The notes under the pieces: model-generated
What the model was told of the DNA's origin: nothing
Databases searched by the model: none
What the model saw: only the letters and a program-made list of their open reading frames with translations
Assembly: GCA_035236585.1 (NCBI GenBank)
Contig: CP141136.1
Location: forward strand, 52,283,136-52,347,135
DNA length: 64,000 bases
Source of the DNA: Warburgia ugandensis
Taxonomy: Eukaryota; Streptophyta; Magnoliopsida; Canellales; Canellaceae
Direction of reading: 5' to 3'
In this document: in pieces, positions 23,722 to 37,690 of the stretch
How the letters are laid out: every line of letters starts with the position of its first letter
Position numbering within the stretch: the first letter of the stretch is position 1
Translations under genes and position numbers: made by a program

Positions 23722-26086
23722 ACGGGGTTTCACCCGTCTGGTTTTCCTCCCCGAGGACTGGTGATTTCCGGTCGGAAAATTCCCAGATCCGATGAGGATC
23801 TGGGCTGGGAATGAGGCGGAAAGGAGGGGATGGTCTGGGAAGCCTGGAACGACACCCTGGTCGTAGGCCTAGGGTTCTGTAACGAACCCATCTTCCCTAA
23901 TGGGTTCTCCGGCCAGGAGACGCCATATCCGGCCGGATTATGAGGGAAAATGAAGAGAAAGAAGAAGGCAAGAGAAAGGAGTAGGGTGGGGAGGAGACTG
24001 GTACCTGGGGAGCCCTCTATGCTGCCTGATTTTGGTCTTGATCGTGGCTGCAAACCCTTGTGGCCAGATCTGTTTTTGGGAGCAATTTGGAGAGGAGAAA
24101 GCTTGATTTGGAAGAGGGGGAGTGGGGGATTTTATAGAAAGAGTAAGTCGGTGCTGCCAATGGCGATGCCGCCATTTCCCCTGGCACCGCCTTGCAGAGG
24201 CGGTGCTGGGATTTTTTTGGAAAAAAAATCGGGAGAAGGAAGAAGATGGGGTGCCGTTATCAAAACGGCCCCCTGCGTTTTCTGCGTTTTTCGTTTTTAA
24301 TTTAAATTACAAAAATACCCCTATCTTTAAACGGCCATAACTTCTTCATATGGACTCCGTTTTGGGTGATTTTGGTCTTGTTGGATTCCTTTTTCCGAGA
24401 CGCACCTAATGGTACCATTCTCAGGACCAAATTTCTGGGTTCAGTCAGGGTGAATAGTGAAATGACCAAAATACCCTTATCTCCAAAAAGTGATCTTTTT
24501 ATTGCTGACTTGGGATTTCAATGTTACAAAATTGGAGTCATTACACGCGCCATGCTACAAAGTGTGTCTGTGCGATGATGCGTGTCATAGTGCGTCGCTT
24601 AGGCATGCTTGTGCACATACGGACACTACCCCAGGTGCGGCCTTCGGGTACGTGCGCAACATGGGGCACGGGTCCTAGCTCGACCAGGATGCACAGGGTG
24701 CCCTGAGAGCTGAGACGCGCCATGCTACAAGGTGCGTCCGTGTGATGATGCACGTCATAGCGCGTCACTTGAGCATGCATGTGCGTGTGCAAAACACGGT
24801 CTCTAGCACGGCCTTAGGCGCACATGCACGTGAGGCGATCGTGGTTCAACCAAGATGCATGGGTGTCCTGGGAACCGGGACACGCTGACCCAATAAGACT
24901 TGAAAGCTAAGATTAAAGGACAATTTACAGAGTGAGCTATGGACTAGTAGGTCCACATCATAGGATCCAGCCTAACAATGAATTAGGCAAGGACTAGGGA
25001 CCCAATAGACAGGGCTAGCGGTCTAATGTCTAAATAGACTCAAAATAATTAGGACTCCTTGTATCCATTTATACCCAGGAGTTAATGAATGAGACCCAGG
25101 GACGGGTTGAAGTGATAAAGGACGCGACTCCAGGAGACTTTGAGGTAGGTGCTCTATCGCTACTAGACTTTTTAAAAGAGCCATGATTGTTTTAAGAATA
25201 CATGTTTTAAGGATATGACTTGTTTAACATGACTTAATTCAACATACATATGATAAATGCTTTATGCATATATATGTTTTACAAATAATTGCATATACAT
25301 AATGCATAGATATGTTTTGCAAACAATTGAATACATTGTATGATTTGTGAGCATTGAGTTTTTGAAAGATTGCATGTCCTTGAGGGTTACCAAAAGACGC
25401 TGGAGTGCCCAAAAGACGCTGGGTAGGCAGTTGTGAGGGCCAGGCAGTTGTGAGGGACCCAAAGAGGACATGTTTTGAAAAATATATTGCGCATATATTG
25501 CCAAGACATGTGCTACATGCATAGATTGCATGATAAGTGTAGCCTTGACCGATGAGGGCGGGCCAGAGAGAGCTGACCAGGCTTCTAGGCTGGCAGGCTT
25601 CTAGGCTGGGTTATGACTTTGAATGCAATACTAGCATGAGTAGATTTTATGCATTGCATGCATGTTTTGCAACCGATTGCATAAATTGCATGATTTACGA
25701 CGAAGAAGTGTCATAGGCCCCGTTGAGGCTATGACCGAGTGTCCTCAGGTACCTGGGGACCACACGGCGGCGAGGTCGTGGGCATAGTTGGACCCTATGG
25801 TTTCGTGGACTTATTTGCATTGCATATGGCATGATATGAGGTTGGTCGACCATACCATACCAGATATCCATGAGTTGGATTCAGCTGAGCATCTTATGCA
25901 TATCATTATGTTTATGATATATGATACTTTTGACTTGGACTATGCTATTCTTGAAGTCGTTAGTATTCTGGTTTGACAGTGGTTTTTAATATCAATATTG
26001 AACATGATTGTTCGAACATGCACATGTTTTTTAAGAGCACATGATTTTAAACATAGCATGCAAAACTAGTAGTGATAGACTCTTAC

Positions 26087-26105
26087 TGAGTATAGTATAT
26101 ACTCA
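26087..26105 (-). other. Stem-loop in LTR C
   Basis: An 8-bp perfect stem TGAGTATA / TATACTCA with a 3-nt loop, 400 bp from the TG end of this minus-strand LTR. It corresponds in position to the first stem-loop of the other LTRs. The second small stem-loop is not visible here. Confidence 0.6.
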
Positions 26106-26510
26106 CCCTATCCTTAACATTTTTCAGGATAGTTCCACTCATAAATAGAAGACGTCTCAGGAGATATTAGTTCTATGAGCAAGTGAATAAATAAAGGAGA
26201 CAACTATACATGTGAGTAAACTCTCTACCCTTTGGACATGTATTTGTATTTATTTACAATTGGGCTGTGTGTTGTGACTGGATAGACCTGAGGAAAAACA
26301 TTTATGATTTATAAAGTTTTTCAAAAACTACTTTGAGTATTGTGAAAGCAAATGACACTCGAGGTTTTCAAAATAAGTTTAAAACAAAAGATTTTCCGCT
26401 GCATTGCATGGTTTTTTATAAACTGGTTTTCAAATAGGGATGCATCCCGCCTTAAGAAATTAGATATTGCATTTAAAATTGAATGGGAAAACCAGGGTCG
26501 TTACATTCAC

Positions 26511-27560
26511 TCCATTCTTTATGCTATATTTACATTCATTGTAGTTGTCTAGTGTCCACATACCCACATATAATACATTCACAACTCCATTGTCTAGTGT
26601 CCACACACACTTCTCCTCCATCAACAGCCTCACATTATCACAACCCTGTCTGCTTGAAGTTGAAGCCTTGAACACACCAACCTCCCATCATTGAAAATTT
26701 GAAATAAAGAAAGCATATGCATTGGCAAATACTTGAATGAAAAGAAAAATAGAATGCATCCATAGAAATGGACTTATGTTTTGTATTTTATTTGAGTAAA
26801 AAGTACATTAATTAATTTAATTCATTAGTCAGTCAGTATGTGACAAAATAACACATTCACTTTACTTTTGTAACCTACTACATTTACAATCATTATACAC
26901 ATTCACTTCTAGCATTCCATAACTTCTCTATACAGTTCTCATTGCATTGAACAAAAGAAAGCATACCTAATCACCCATACATTCACTCTTCTCCATGGAC
27001 AGTAACATCCCATATGTCTGGTTCAAGACACCAACTTCCCATCATTGAAAGTTTGAAACAAAGAAAGCACCTATATTGACACATAGTATACTTGAATCAA
27101 AAGAAAAATAGAACACATCTATAGAAATGAACTTATGTTTGTATTATATTTTAGTAAAAAGTATATACATGATTGATACATTCATTTACATCATTGAACT
27201 ACAAATTAAAATTCATAATATGATTTGTCCATTCCATTCTAATATCATCTAGATCCAATTGAGAGTAAGTCTTGCTTCCCAAATTCGCCTAGAAGAAACA
27301 TATAATAACTTAGTTCAGACATGTAATCTTGGATTTAGTTAGGAAATATACAAAACTATAACATTGATCAATAAGTCTTACCTTTCTTACTTGTGAGATT
27401 GTAAATCAATTGCGAATGAGGGTTCTCATGTATCTGAGAACATAATACCCACACTCCCAATCAAATTTTTGTTTAGGGCATTATACACCAATGTCACCAA
27501 AGACAACAGAAAAGGTTCAAATATCATGCCAAATAACTTCAAGTTTTAAATTATAGTAAA
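26511..27560. other. 3' non-coding part of the CACTA-like element
   Basis: Internal sequence of the CACTA-like element between LTR C and its Ulp1-like exons. It contains two related blocks (near 26690-26860 and 27030-27210, sharing 'caaagaaagcat', 'aaaagaaaaatagaa' and 'gaacttatgttt'-type words), so part of it is a local duplication. No gene is seen. Confidence 0.5.
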
Positions 27561-28977
27561 GAGTCTAAAGAGTAGTGACTAGTAAACCTTGCCTTAGCCT
27601 TCTTCTAGTTGAGTTTGGTTGGGTGGTCAATACCTTCTTGGCATTCCCGCTTAGCCCATGTATGCCATGCACTACACACATATAATTGAAAAACATTATA
27701 TTATGAATATTATGATAGTTGTCACTTATTAGGTGAGTAGATATATTATAATCAAAGAAATAATAAACACTTACTTGTTTATAATTTCCATAAGGTGTTC
27801 TCGAATGTGCACTCCACAAGAATCGAAAAACATTGCATGGTCACCATACACATCCAAAGCTAGCAGCATTGAATGGGACCTATAAAAATAATAATTCAAT
27901 TGTAAGTTCTCAAATCTTAATTGATATAGATATTCATATGTATGAATTATGAAATTGAAATTTACATAATTTAGCAACATATATTATAACTTACCCACTA
28001 TTGTAGGGAATTAGCAAGGCTTGTCCTTGGCACAACACATGAGCCTAGGAATGATATCTTCACTTTGTTTTTCCATGGGCAAATACTCCAATCAAAAGAT
28101 AAGAGAAGAGTCAAGGAACTTGTTAATGTTCCTTGACCTCTAATCTCTGCAACTTATGCAGAAACCTGCATTAGTAATTTGGGTTAATGTTAAATAATTA
28201 TCAAGTATTATTAAAAAAGCAAGTAATGCTACTTTGATTTGTAATAGTCTAATAGAGTGGTTGCACAAAGACATACCCGATATAGATGATGAAGTGCATG
28301 TATTCCAGTTGAGCCATATTACATATGGCTAAGACGTCCTCCTTGAAGAGTGGAACCTCAACCAAGTTGTCCGCAAGCACACCTGCCTCTATCCTTACGA
28401 GGCTGATTTCCTTATCTTCATTGACCAGTCTGTACAATCCCCTTAGGATTGGAGGAGTGTTAGATGGAACCTCTACCCAATTCCTACACTGTAGATGTAA
28501 CATTTTAGAAATTAGTAATGAATATATACATATACTGCTATACAAGCATATATAAAAGAATAGAGACAGTGAGATCAAATTTTATCATACATGCAACATA
28601 ATACAACTATACAAGTATAAATAAATACTTGAAAAGGCTGGGATGGGGCTATACTAGCCACTATTCTAGAATTTGTAGCCGAGGAGGTTTGCTTCAATGG
28701 CGCCTTGTGCTGCTTCTAGTGATTTGACATGTTGCAGACAATATTAATCAATTAACAATTTATGAGGACTTAAAAAACATAGCTGAAAATGATGCCATGA
28801 CACCACATATTATATATATATATATACCTTAGAATTGGATGTCATTGGTTTGATAAATTCTTCTGGCCAACTCACATGATATCCAATTGCATCCGCAATA
28901 GTTTGAATATCATCCTCTTGTATCGAAAATGGAAGAGGAGCATCTGGTTAAATGGCAGCAGTAATATACACACGCTT

Positions 28978-30865
28978 TGTGACAACTCGGGTTTTTATAA
29001 CACATTTTGTAATACATTTTGTAAAGACAGGGCCCTTAGTAGTGACATTTTTTTTCAAAACAAAGCAACAAAAATTCTTTTCTTTAGAATTTGTTTTGTA
29101 AAACCCAAGTTACTACTTCATACATAACATAAGTAGAGTTTTGTACAAGATAAAATTTCATTGAAAGAATATACTTTTATTAAACTTCAGGATCCATCCA
29201 ATAGTTCACAGTACACATCACATTATATCCTTACAATGCTTGTCCAAATACATAATCCAAATTACAAAGCTCTAAATACAATACTAGCTCTAAATATAAT
29301 GTTTCAAGGGATATACCTTGATTACTTATTCTTCAATAGTTCTTTAAGTCTTAAGCTCCTAAGTCTCTTTCTCTGTATCTGAGATATTGTAAACATTCTA
29401 ACATTTATAATATCTCAGCAAGCTATGCTTGGTAGGGGATAAAAATATAATATATTGACAGTATAATCTCAATATTCAATTATACCATGATTCATTATAT
29501 CATATACACATTCATAGACCATTATCATTTATATGGACATCTCATTACTTTGTCATTTGTATTCATCTTTATACATATATATTGTATACGGACAAATTCG
29601 TTAAAATTGTGAAAATAGTCAATAATTATTCCCATAATAAGCTGATCAACTCCTTTCACTATAGTAGATTAATATGTCAACCAGTTACTATAGTGGGAAT
29701 TTCCCTTCTTGGGAAAATTTTTGGTAATATACAATTACCTGGCATTTCATCATGCCATCACTTAAGGCATTTTACTTTGCCAATTTCATATGCCTCATAA
29801 TGCAAAATAATCAAGGACTACTATGCTTGCAGTCTGATTCGTACAACGCACCCAAATAACTGCTCTATAATCCACTTATACCATTCTCAGTGGAAATTAC
29901 AATATCCATGTCTGTATGGGGGGACCATGGCTGTCACAGTGGTGGCCTTTCCATAATTGCCCCACCCGACTTTCAGCCTTGCTTAGGCTTGGTATTTAAT
30001 ATCATCAAGTTTCAGAGAGCGTGTGCCCAAACCCTTATAACTCTCCTAGCATAGCATCCCCAGGCCTACGCCTATTTAAAACAAAACTACAAGCCTCCAT
30101 GCTTGTATGTAAAGCAATACTTATACATATCAGACTATCTGTCTATTTATCTAGAGCTGGAATATTTTCTACTCCCCTATTCACTTAGGGTTGTTCTAAA
30201 TTATCGACTTTAACTATTTTCTACTTATTTTCCTCATCATTTGGTTGGATCATATTTCATTTTGAGGTATTTACCACAATATATTGGTATTGTACATGTC
30301 AATACTTCAAAACATAAGATTATGTATTAAATATGTATCTTCATGTAAAGGCATTCTTAAAATCCACTTACCACAATAAGGTATTCTTACTCATTGAAAT
30401 CTGCCATAGAAAAATGCTAGGTAATCCAATTCTATAAAATCCACCTACCACATTGTGGGCCCCACCTTAAGTGTGAAATGACTATTTTGGCCTTTTATTC
30501 CCAAAAATATAGAAAAATAGGCACTAATTGTCCGAACTCAGAATTTAGTGTACTTAGAGTAATTTTGATCAATTTTCTCAGTACATTCCAAATATTCATG
30601 TTTAATTCTCTGTTATGAGTAAAATTACCATTTTACCCTTTTATTTATAAAAGTAGGGATTTTTCATTTTAACTCGGAATTGAACGTACTTAATGTCATT
30701 TCGATCAGTTTTTCGAGTACATCCATAATTTCTAGTTTTTAAATCATGGTTTAATATCTATAAATAGAAAATTTTCAATAACCTAATATTCTAGCTCAGA
30801 ATTTTTTTGAAACATTAAACTTTATTGATCTTTAATAATTTACACAAAATTTTGGGGTTATTACA
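28978..30865 (+). mobile_element. Solo LTR B
   Basis: Starts TGTGACAACTCGGG and ends GGGGTTATTACA; 1888 bp. The flanking 5-mers CGCTT (28973-28977) and TGTTT (30866-30870) agree at three of five bases, and both differences are C/T. That suits an older insertion than A, C, D and E. It belongs to the same superfamily of LTRs by its ends and by its twin stem-loop, and has no coding region. Confidence 0.72.
29380..29431 (+). other. Twin stem-loop motif in LTR B
   Basis: A 14-bp stem TGAGATATTGTAAA / TTTATAATATCTCA (29380-29393 and 29404-29417), with one G-T pair, is followed by CAAGC-tat-GCTTG and GTAGG. Confidence 0.7.
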
Positions 30866-32545
30866 TGTTTAGTGTGTGGATATATTAACTTGTCATGCAA
30901 GGTGGTGGAACTCATGGACGAACCTCGTACAATGTTGCATAACCACAAAGTTCTCAAATGTATGTAGTTGCAACATACACTGACCCACCTACATTTGAGA
31001 AATAACATATATATATAATGATTAGTGACGAAAATTGAAAAGGTTACTGAATAATTAAACATTGTAAAAGTAAACATGTCAATATGCATACCTCACTGCT
31101 TGGGGTGTCACCTTCAAATACTTGCTCTACCACCTCTTCTTCTGATGGAGGAGTGCAGCTATTGTCAGATTAGGGTGGTTGAACTTGAGATTGAGGGACA
31201 ACATCCTTACATGAGCTTCTTCCGCCACTACGAGAGTCCTTCAACAAATGATTCTTCACCTTGCTATATATCTCCACAACAATTTGCTCCTTTTATTCTT
31301 CTAGTTCTTATAGTGTAGGATCCTTTTGTTTAGGGAAGAACTTAGAAAGAACAACAACACAACTTTGACCCCTTACTAAGCTAGGGTACTCGTCCTTGTT
31401 GCCCATTGCACTATATAGGATGTTTCCTTTTACAATAGCACTGCTTAGAGTCCCCGTAGTTGTACTTTCTTGGGTCAACTCTTCTTGCACATGTAAATAT
31501 CATAACATGATCAAATCCTTATTATATATGTAATATTTATATAATGCAAGAGTATGAAAGTATAAAACTAGGCAGTAGGCACATAAAATAAAAGTATAAT
31601 ACTTAAACCACTCACAATTTTTGATGCAATTGCTGCAGTTGTTTCATTAGTAAAGGTCTGGGAGTTTCGCCCTTTCAAATGTTCCATTTTCCAAAGAAGA
31701 GCACGGTTGATGGGCTTCGTTGTCCAAACCTTCTTTTGCTGTTAAGAGACGCATAGCCAGAGTTAATGAAATAAAAATATACTATGATTAGACATAAATG
31801 AAATGTCACATGATATACTTACTTCTTCTACCTCTAACAGTGTGTAGCCAACCCTTGAAAGGTGGTGCTGCATATGATTAGTTGCACGCACCATTAGTCT
31901 TTTTATATGCTTTGTATGGACATCAAAGTAATGTAATCAAAATACAATCAACTTTAATAATTAGAGGAATCAAAATATAGCTTGGCTAGTTCAAGTTGTG
32001 ATTACCACAAAATTAGGAGACAACCTAAACTTTATAAATTGATTCCATGCATCCTGGTCAATGAAGTAGAAATACAACTGAGGGACCATGTTAAGCTTGG
32101 AAGAATCATTGGCATTTGGAAGTATATACTTCCTTGCAAAATCACTCTTCCATTTCCTCCATTGTTCACTGGCCCCTACAATGCCTACTTCTTGCACTCA
32201 TCAGATAGGGCAAAGGCAGACTACAAAACAAAAGAATAAGCAAATTAGTGAGTAGTTACTTAGTGTATCATATGCAAAGAAAAATAATATAAGGGACATA
32301 TTATGTTATAGATAGGAAGAATTTACATACCTTGACCATTTCCCATATTGCATCTTTGCCTATTGGCAACACATGTCTCCAATCAGTCACTGAGACTGGC
32401 ACCATACTTTTAATAGTGCAACATATGAAGCTAGCATAAGTGTATGCACTACCATCTATCACCTGGCCTCTATTGTTGAATTGTATAGTTTCTTTTATTA
32501 CCTTTGATGATTTCTTATTTATATGTACCATTTTTGCTAGCTCTT

Positions 32546-34735
<2,190 letters not shown>

Positions 34736-35002
34736 CTCTTTGCCCTTTCTCTTGACGGGTGGTCTTACTGGTGTACATGTGCTCGATTGATCTACTTCTG
34801 TGTGTTGTTCTTGTTCTACTTGTTCATGTTGCTCTTGTTCTACTTCTTCATGTTGTTCTTGCTCTACTTTTTCATATTGTTCTTGTTCTATTTCTTCATG
34901 TTCCATGTTTGCTTCACAAGTGAAAAGTGAAATGATTATAGTTATAAAAGTGAAAAGTGTAACAATCATGCAATCATGAATCAAGCATGCAAGAGGCAAC
35001 AT

Positions 35003-35509
35003 GTAGATGCATATCGCAGTTGCAGCTTGCAGCCATGCAGATGAAGAATATTGTTAATCTTAACCTTATCTTGTGAGATGTACTATAATAAGAGTGTTAC
35101 ATAACAAAAATAGGGCAAAAAATGGTGAAATATAAATTCCAAGAGTAGAACCGGGTTACCTAACCTCTTTCTATTGCCTCTTATCATTTTTATTATGTTT
35201 GTCTTCTTCTTCAGTTCTTCTCTCCCATATCTCTCTTCTTCTTCTTGCTTGAGGTATCGCAGGCACTCAGGTAGCAGTCGGTTTCTGGGTTTCTCCCTTG
35301 CTCTCACTCTTTAGTCTATCTCTTCTTCTTCTTCTCTCTCCTTGGTCGACTAGCACGATTTCTCTCTCCCTATCTCTCCTTCTCCTTCTTACTCTTTTGG
35401 TCAGAGTTTTTGCCCTGGTGCTAATTGAGGGAGGTTTAGTAGTTTGGACTTCGAAGAAATTTCGATATGGTGTGAAAGAGGGGAGAAAGGTTTATAAAGA
35501 AAAAGAAAT
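35003..35509 (-). other. 5' untranslated/promoter region of the CACTA-like gene
   Basis: CT-rich on the plus strand (GA-rich leader on the minus strand), lying between the N-terminal exon and the subterminal repeat array. TATA-like 'tttataaag' near 35490. No separate gene is supported. Confidence 0.4.
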
Positions 35510-35850
35510 ATAGGACGGTTTTAAGAGAACATACCTATATTACCGAAACAATATAGGACTGTTCTATGAAACACGTCCTATATTACCAAAGAAATATCAA
35601 CGGTTATAAATAAACAATCCTTTATTAGTAATCATCATAGGACAGTTCAGAAATAACTGTCCTATATTTAACAAATGTCATATTCACAATATAGGACAGT
35701 TACCCAATAACCGTCTTATACTTATCCAAAATATAGGACCGTTATTACATACACATCTTATATGTATAGAATATAAAGGACGGTTTTGTATTAACCGTCC
35801 TATAGTTTCTAAATATAAAAAGGTTATTCCGTAACCTTCCTATATATATC
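35510..35850. repeat. Array 2 of the ~42-bp palindromic repeat
   Basis: About seven units of TATAGGAC(G/A/T)GTT...AACCGTCCTATATT, more diverged than array 1. Confidence 0.8.
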
Positions 35851-37052
35851 TTAAGAATCAATACAATTTAGTAATGCTGATGTTATCTAGATCACATTTA
35901 TGAAATATGAATGGCATGGAATTCAATTCCATTTGTAGTTGGCAATATATGTAGATGTACAATGATACATATAGACAATATATTAATATATTGCTAAAAG
36001 TAGACATGTACATGTCAATACATAGTGAAGCCTTAGAGTAAGAGTCTCAGTCTTAGACTCTGTCACTGTCAATCTTAATTTAGTTAATGTTTAGAGATTT
36101 GATTACATATTTACATCGATAATTTGAATTTGGCTCTCCTCTTGAAATTTCTTCTTATCATAACTTTTTGATCTTAAGTTATAAACTATAAAGTGTAACA
36201 TTATCTATATCTCAAGTCTAAAGGTCAAACTTATTTCTAATATCCAAATTTGATAATTGTTACATTCATCATAAACATTTTGTAGAGACAATGACATTAT
36301 CTATATATGACCTAAAATTGTTTAGCATCTAAAGGCCAAGTATCATAGTGCAAACTCTGTACACTGTTAGCAGTAGTGCACAATGAAATTGATAGTAGCT
36401 CTTTATTGCTTAATGCTTAAAGCATAAAGAATTAAAGATAAAGGCTAATTGTGACACCCCGAGTTTTTATCAACAATAAATAACAATTTATAAAAACAGT
36501 CAGGATCCCTGTTTTAAAAACATTAATTTTTAAAGTGACAAAAAATAAAGCTCCAATAAAAACATGTATTTCAAAATCCCGGGAGTCATACAACCACAAA
36601 ACCACGGATTTAACAGTGAAATGAAATACCATTTCTACCAAAAATCTGGCAGTCTCCTCTATATTTTGGACAATTACACATGACAAGTCAATACAAAATA
36701 ACCTGATAAACTCAACATATGACACAACACTTGGAGACTCAGTCTCCATGTCCATCCATTCAAATCGAATACAATTTTCAATAAAAATGTATACTCCAAT
36801 AGTGTATAAGAAAATCAAGTCATGACCAATATACTTAGGGTCCCTCCATACAACCATCACATCCAACACGATTTATATCCTCACATCCAAGTCACATTGC
36901 AATTTATATTAAAGTACAGTCCACAAACAATGATTAAAGCGAGGTCTTGAACAAACCTTATCATCTCTAAAATGTCTTCAATACTTCACTAGGAACTGTA
37001 ATCACTTTTTCTTGCTCTATCAGTGCATCATCTTGGTGCAACTCTCTATATC

Positions 37053-37095
37053 TGAGGCATCACAAACAAAGCACTGCCTCAGCAAACTATGCTTG
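37053..37095 (+). other. Twin stem-loop motif in LTR E
   Basis: Stem TGAGGCA / TGCCTCA (37053-37059 and 37075-37081) is followed by CAAAC-tat-GCTTG and then tGTAGG. The stem is shorter and the second stem-loop has one mismatch. Confidence 0.6.
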
Positions 37096-37451
37096 TGTAG
37101 GTGATTCACATTCAATAACAAATGCAATGAAATCATATGGGGTAGAGTATCAAGATCATGGTAAATCTCATAAGATAAAACATGTACAAGGCACGTCAAA
37201 TAGTCAGACATCCATGCTGGATAACACATGAGAGTTTGACAAATCGATATCAAGTCAAACCATCATGACATGCAAGGCATGAGATAAATACATGGATATA
37301 TGTCCATTGAAATAATGAAAATCTATGTCCATAGAATAATGTAATGCATGTCAAAAATCAACAGAACATCATGCATAGTCAAACCCTATGAGTGTCTCAA
37401 CTACACTCATGGCAACGTGGGCCTAACTCTTTGTACTTTCTGCTTTCACCC

Positions 37452-37690
37452 TTTCACCCACAATGGGAGCACTCAGGCACTCACAGAAAGACACATTCCA
37501 ATCCTGCTTTCACTCTTTCACCCACACGGGGCACTCAGGCACTCACAGAAAGATGCATTCCAATCCCACTTTCACCCTTTCACCCACATGGGGCACTCAG
37601 GCACTCACAAAAAGACGTGTTCTAATCCATCTTTCATCCTTTCACCCACACAGGCACTTAGGTGCTCACGAGGGGATGCATCCCATTACA
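37452..37690. repeat. 62-bp tandem repeat in LTR E
   Basis: Four units, each beginning TTTCACCCACA (37452, 37516, 37578, 37640) and containing GGGGCACTCAGGCACTCAC. The period of 62-64 bp is not a multiple of three, so the same peptide-like words appear in all three forward frames. Confidence 0.9.

Larger units (their letters stand above)
21514..24545 (+). mobile_element. Solo LTR D nested in LTR C
   Basis: Starts TGTGACGACCCGGG and ends GGAGTCATTACA, with an exact target duplication CGCGC (21509-21513 and 24546-24550); 3032 bp. It is the same family as C but points the other way. It carries the twin stem-loop motif, a ~80-bp CT tract and an inverted copy of the GC-rich repeat found in C. No coding region is present. 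It is the innermost and so the youngest layer at this point of the nest. Confidence 0.87.
21419..24890. repeat. 170-175 bp tandem repeat inside LTR C
   Basis: GC-rich units begin C(T)(G/A)CCCCAGG at 21419 and 24626, with a third, diverged unit from about 24801. Unit 1 is split by LTR D (21419-21513 continues at 24551-24625). Each unit carries 'ggggcacgggtcct' and 'ctcgaccag' words. The inverted counterpart lies inside LTR D near 23280-23490. Confidence 0.75.
20537..26505 (-). mobile_element. Solo LTR C, interrupted by LTR D
   Basis: On the minus strand it starts TGTAACGACCCTGG and ends GGGCATTACA, with an exact target duplication TTCAC (20532-20536 and 26506-26510). Without the nested element D it is about 2.93 kb. 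Shared blocks, such as the 'aaaacggccccctgcg' segment and the 'cggccataacttcttc' type segment, show that C and D are the same LTR family in opposite orientation. No coding region or second LTR is seen. The exact duplication suggests a fairly young insertion that predates D. Confidence 0.85.

Noticed and set aside
23332-23814. 160-codon frame with a Ser-Leu run
   Set aside because: Artefact of the CT tract in LTR D; no homology on either side of the run.
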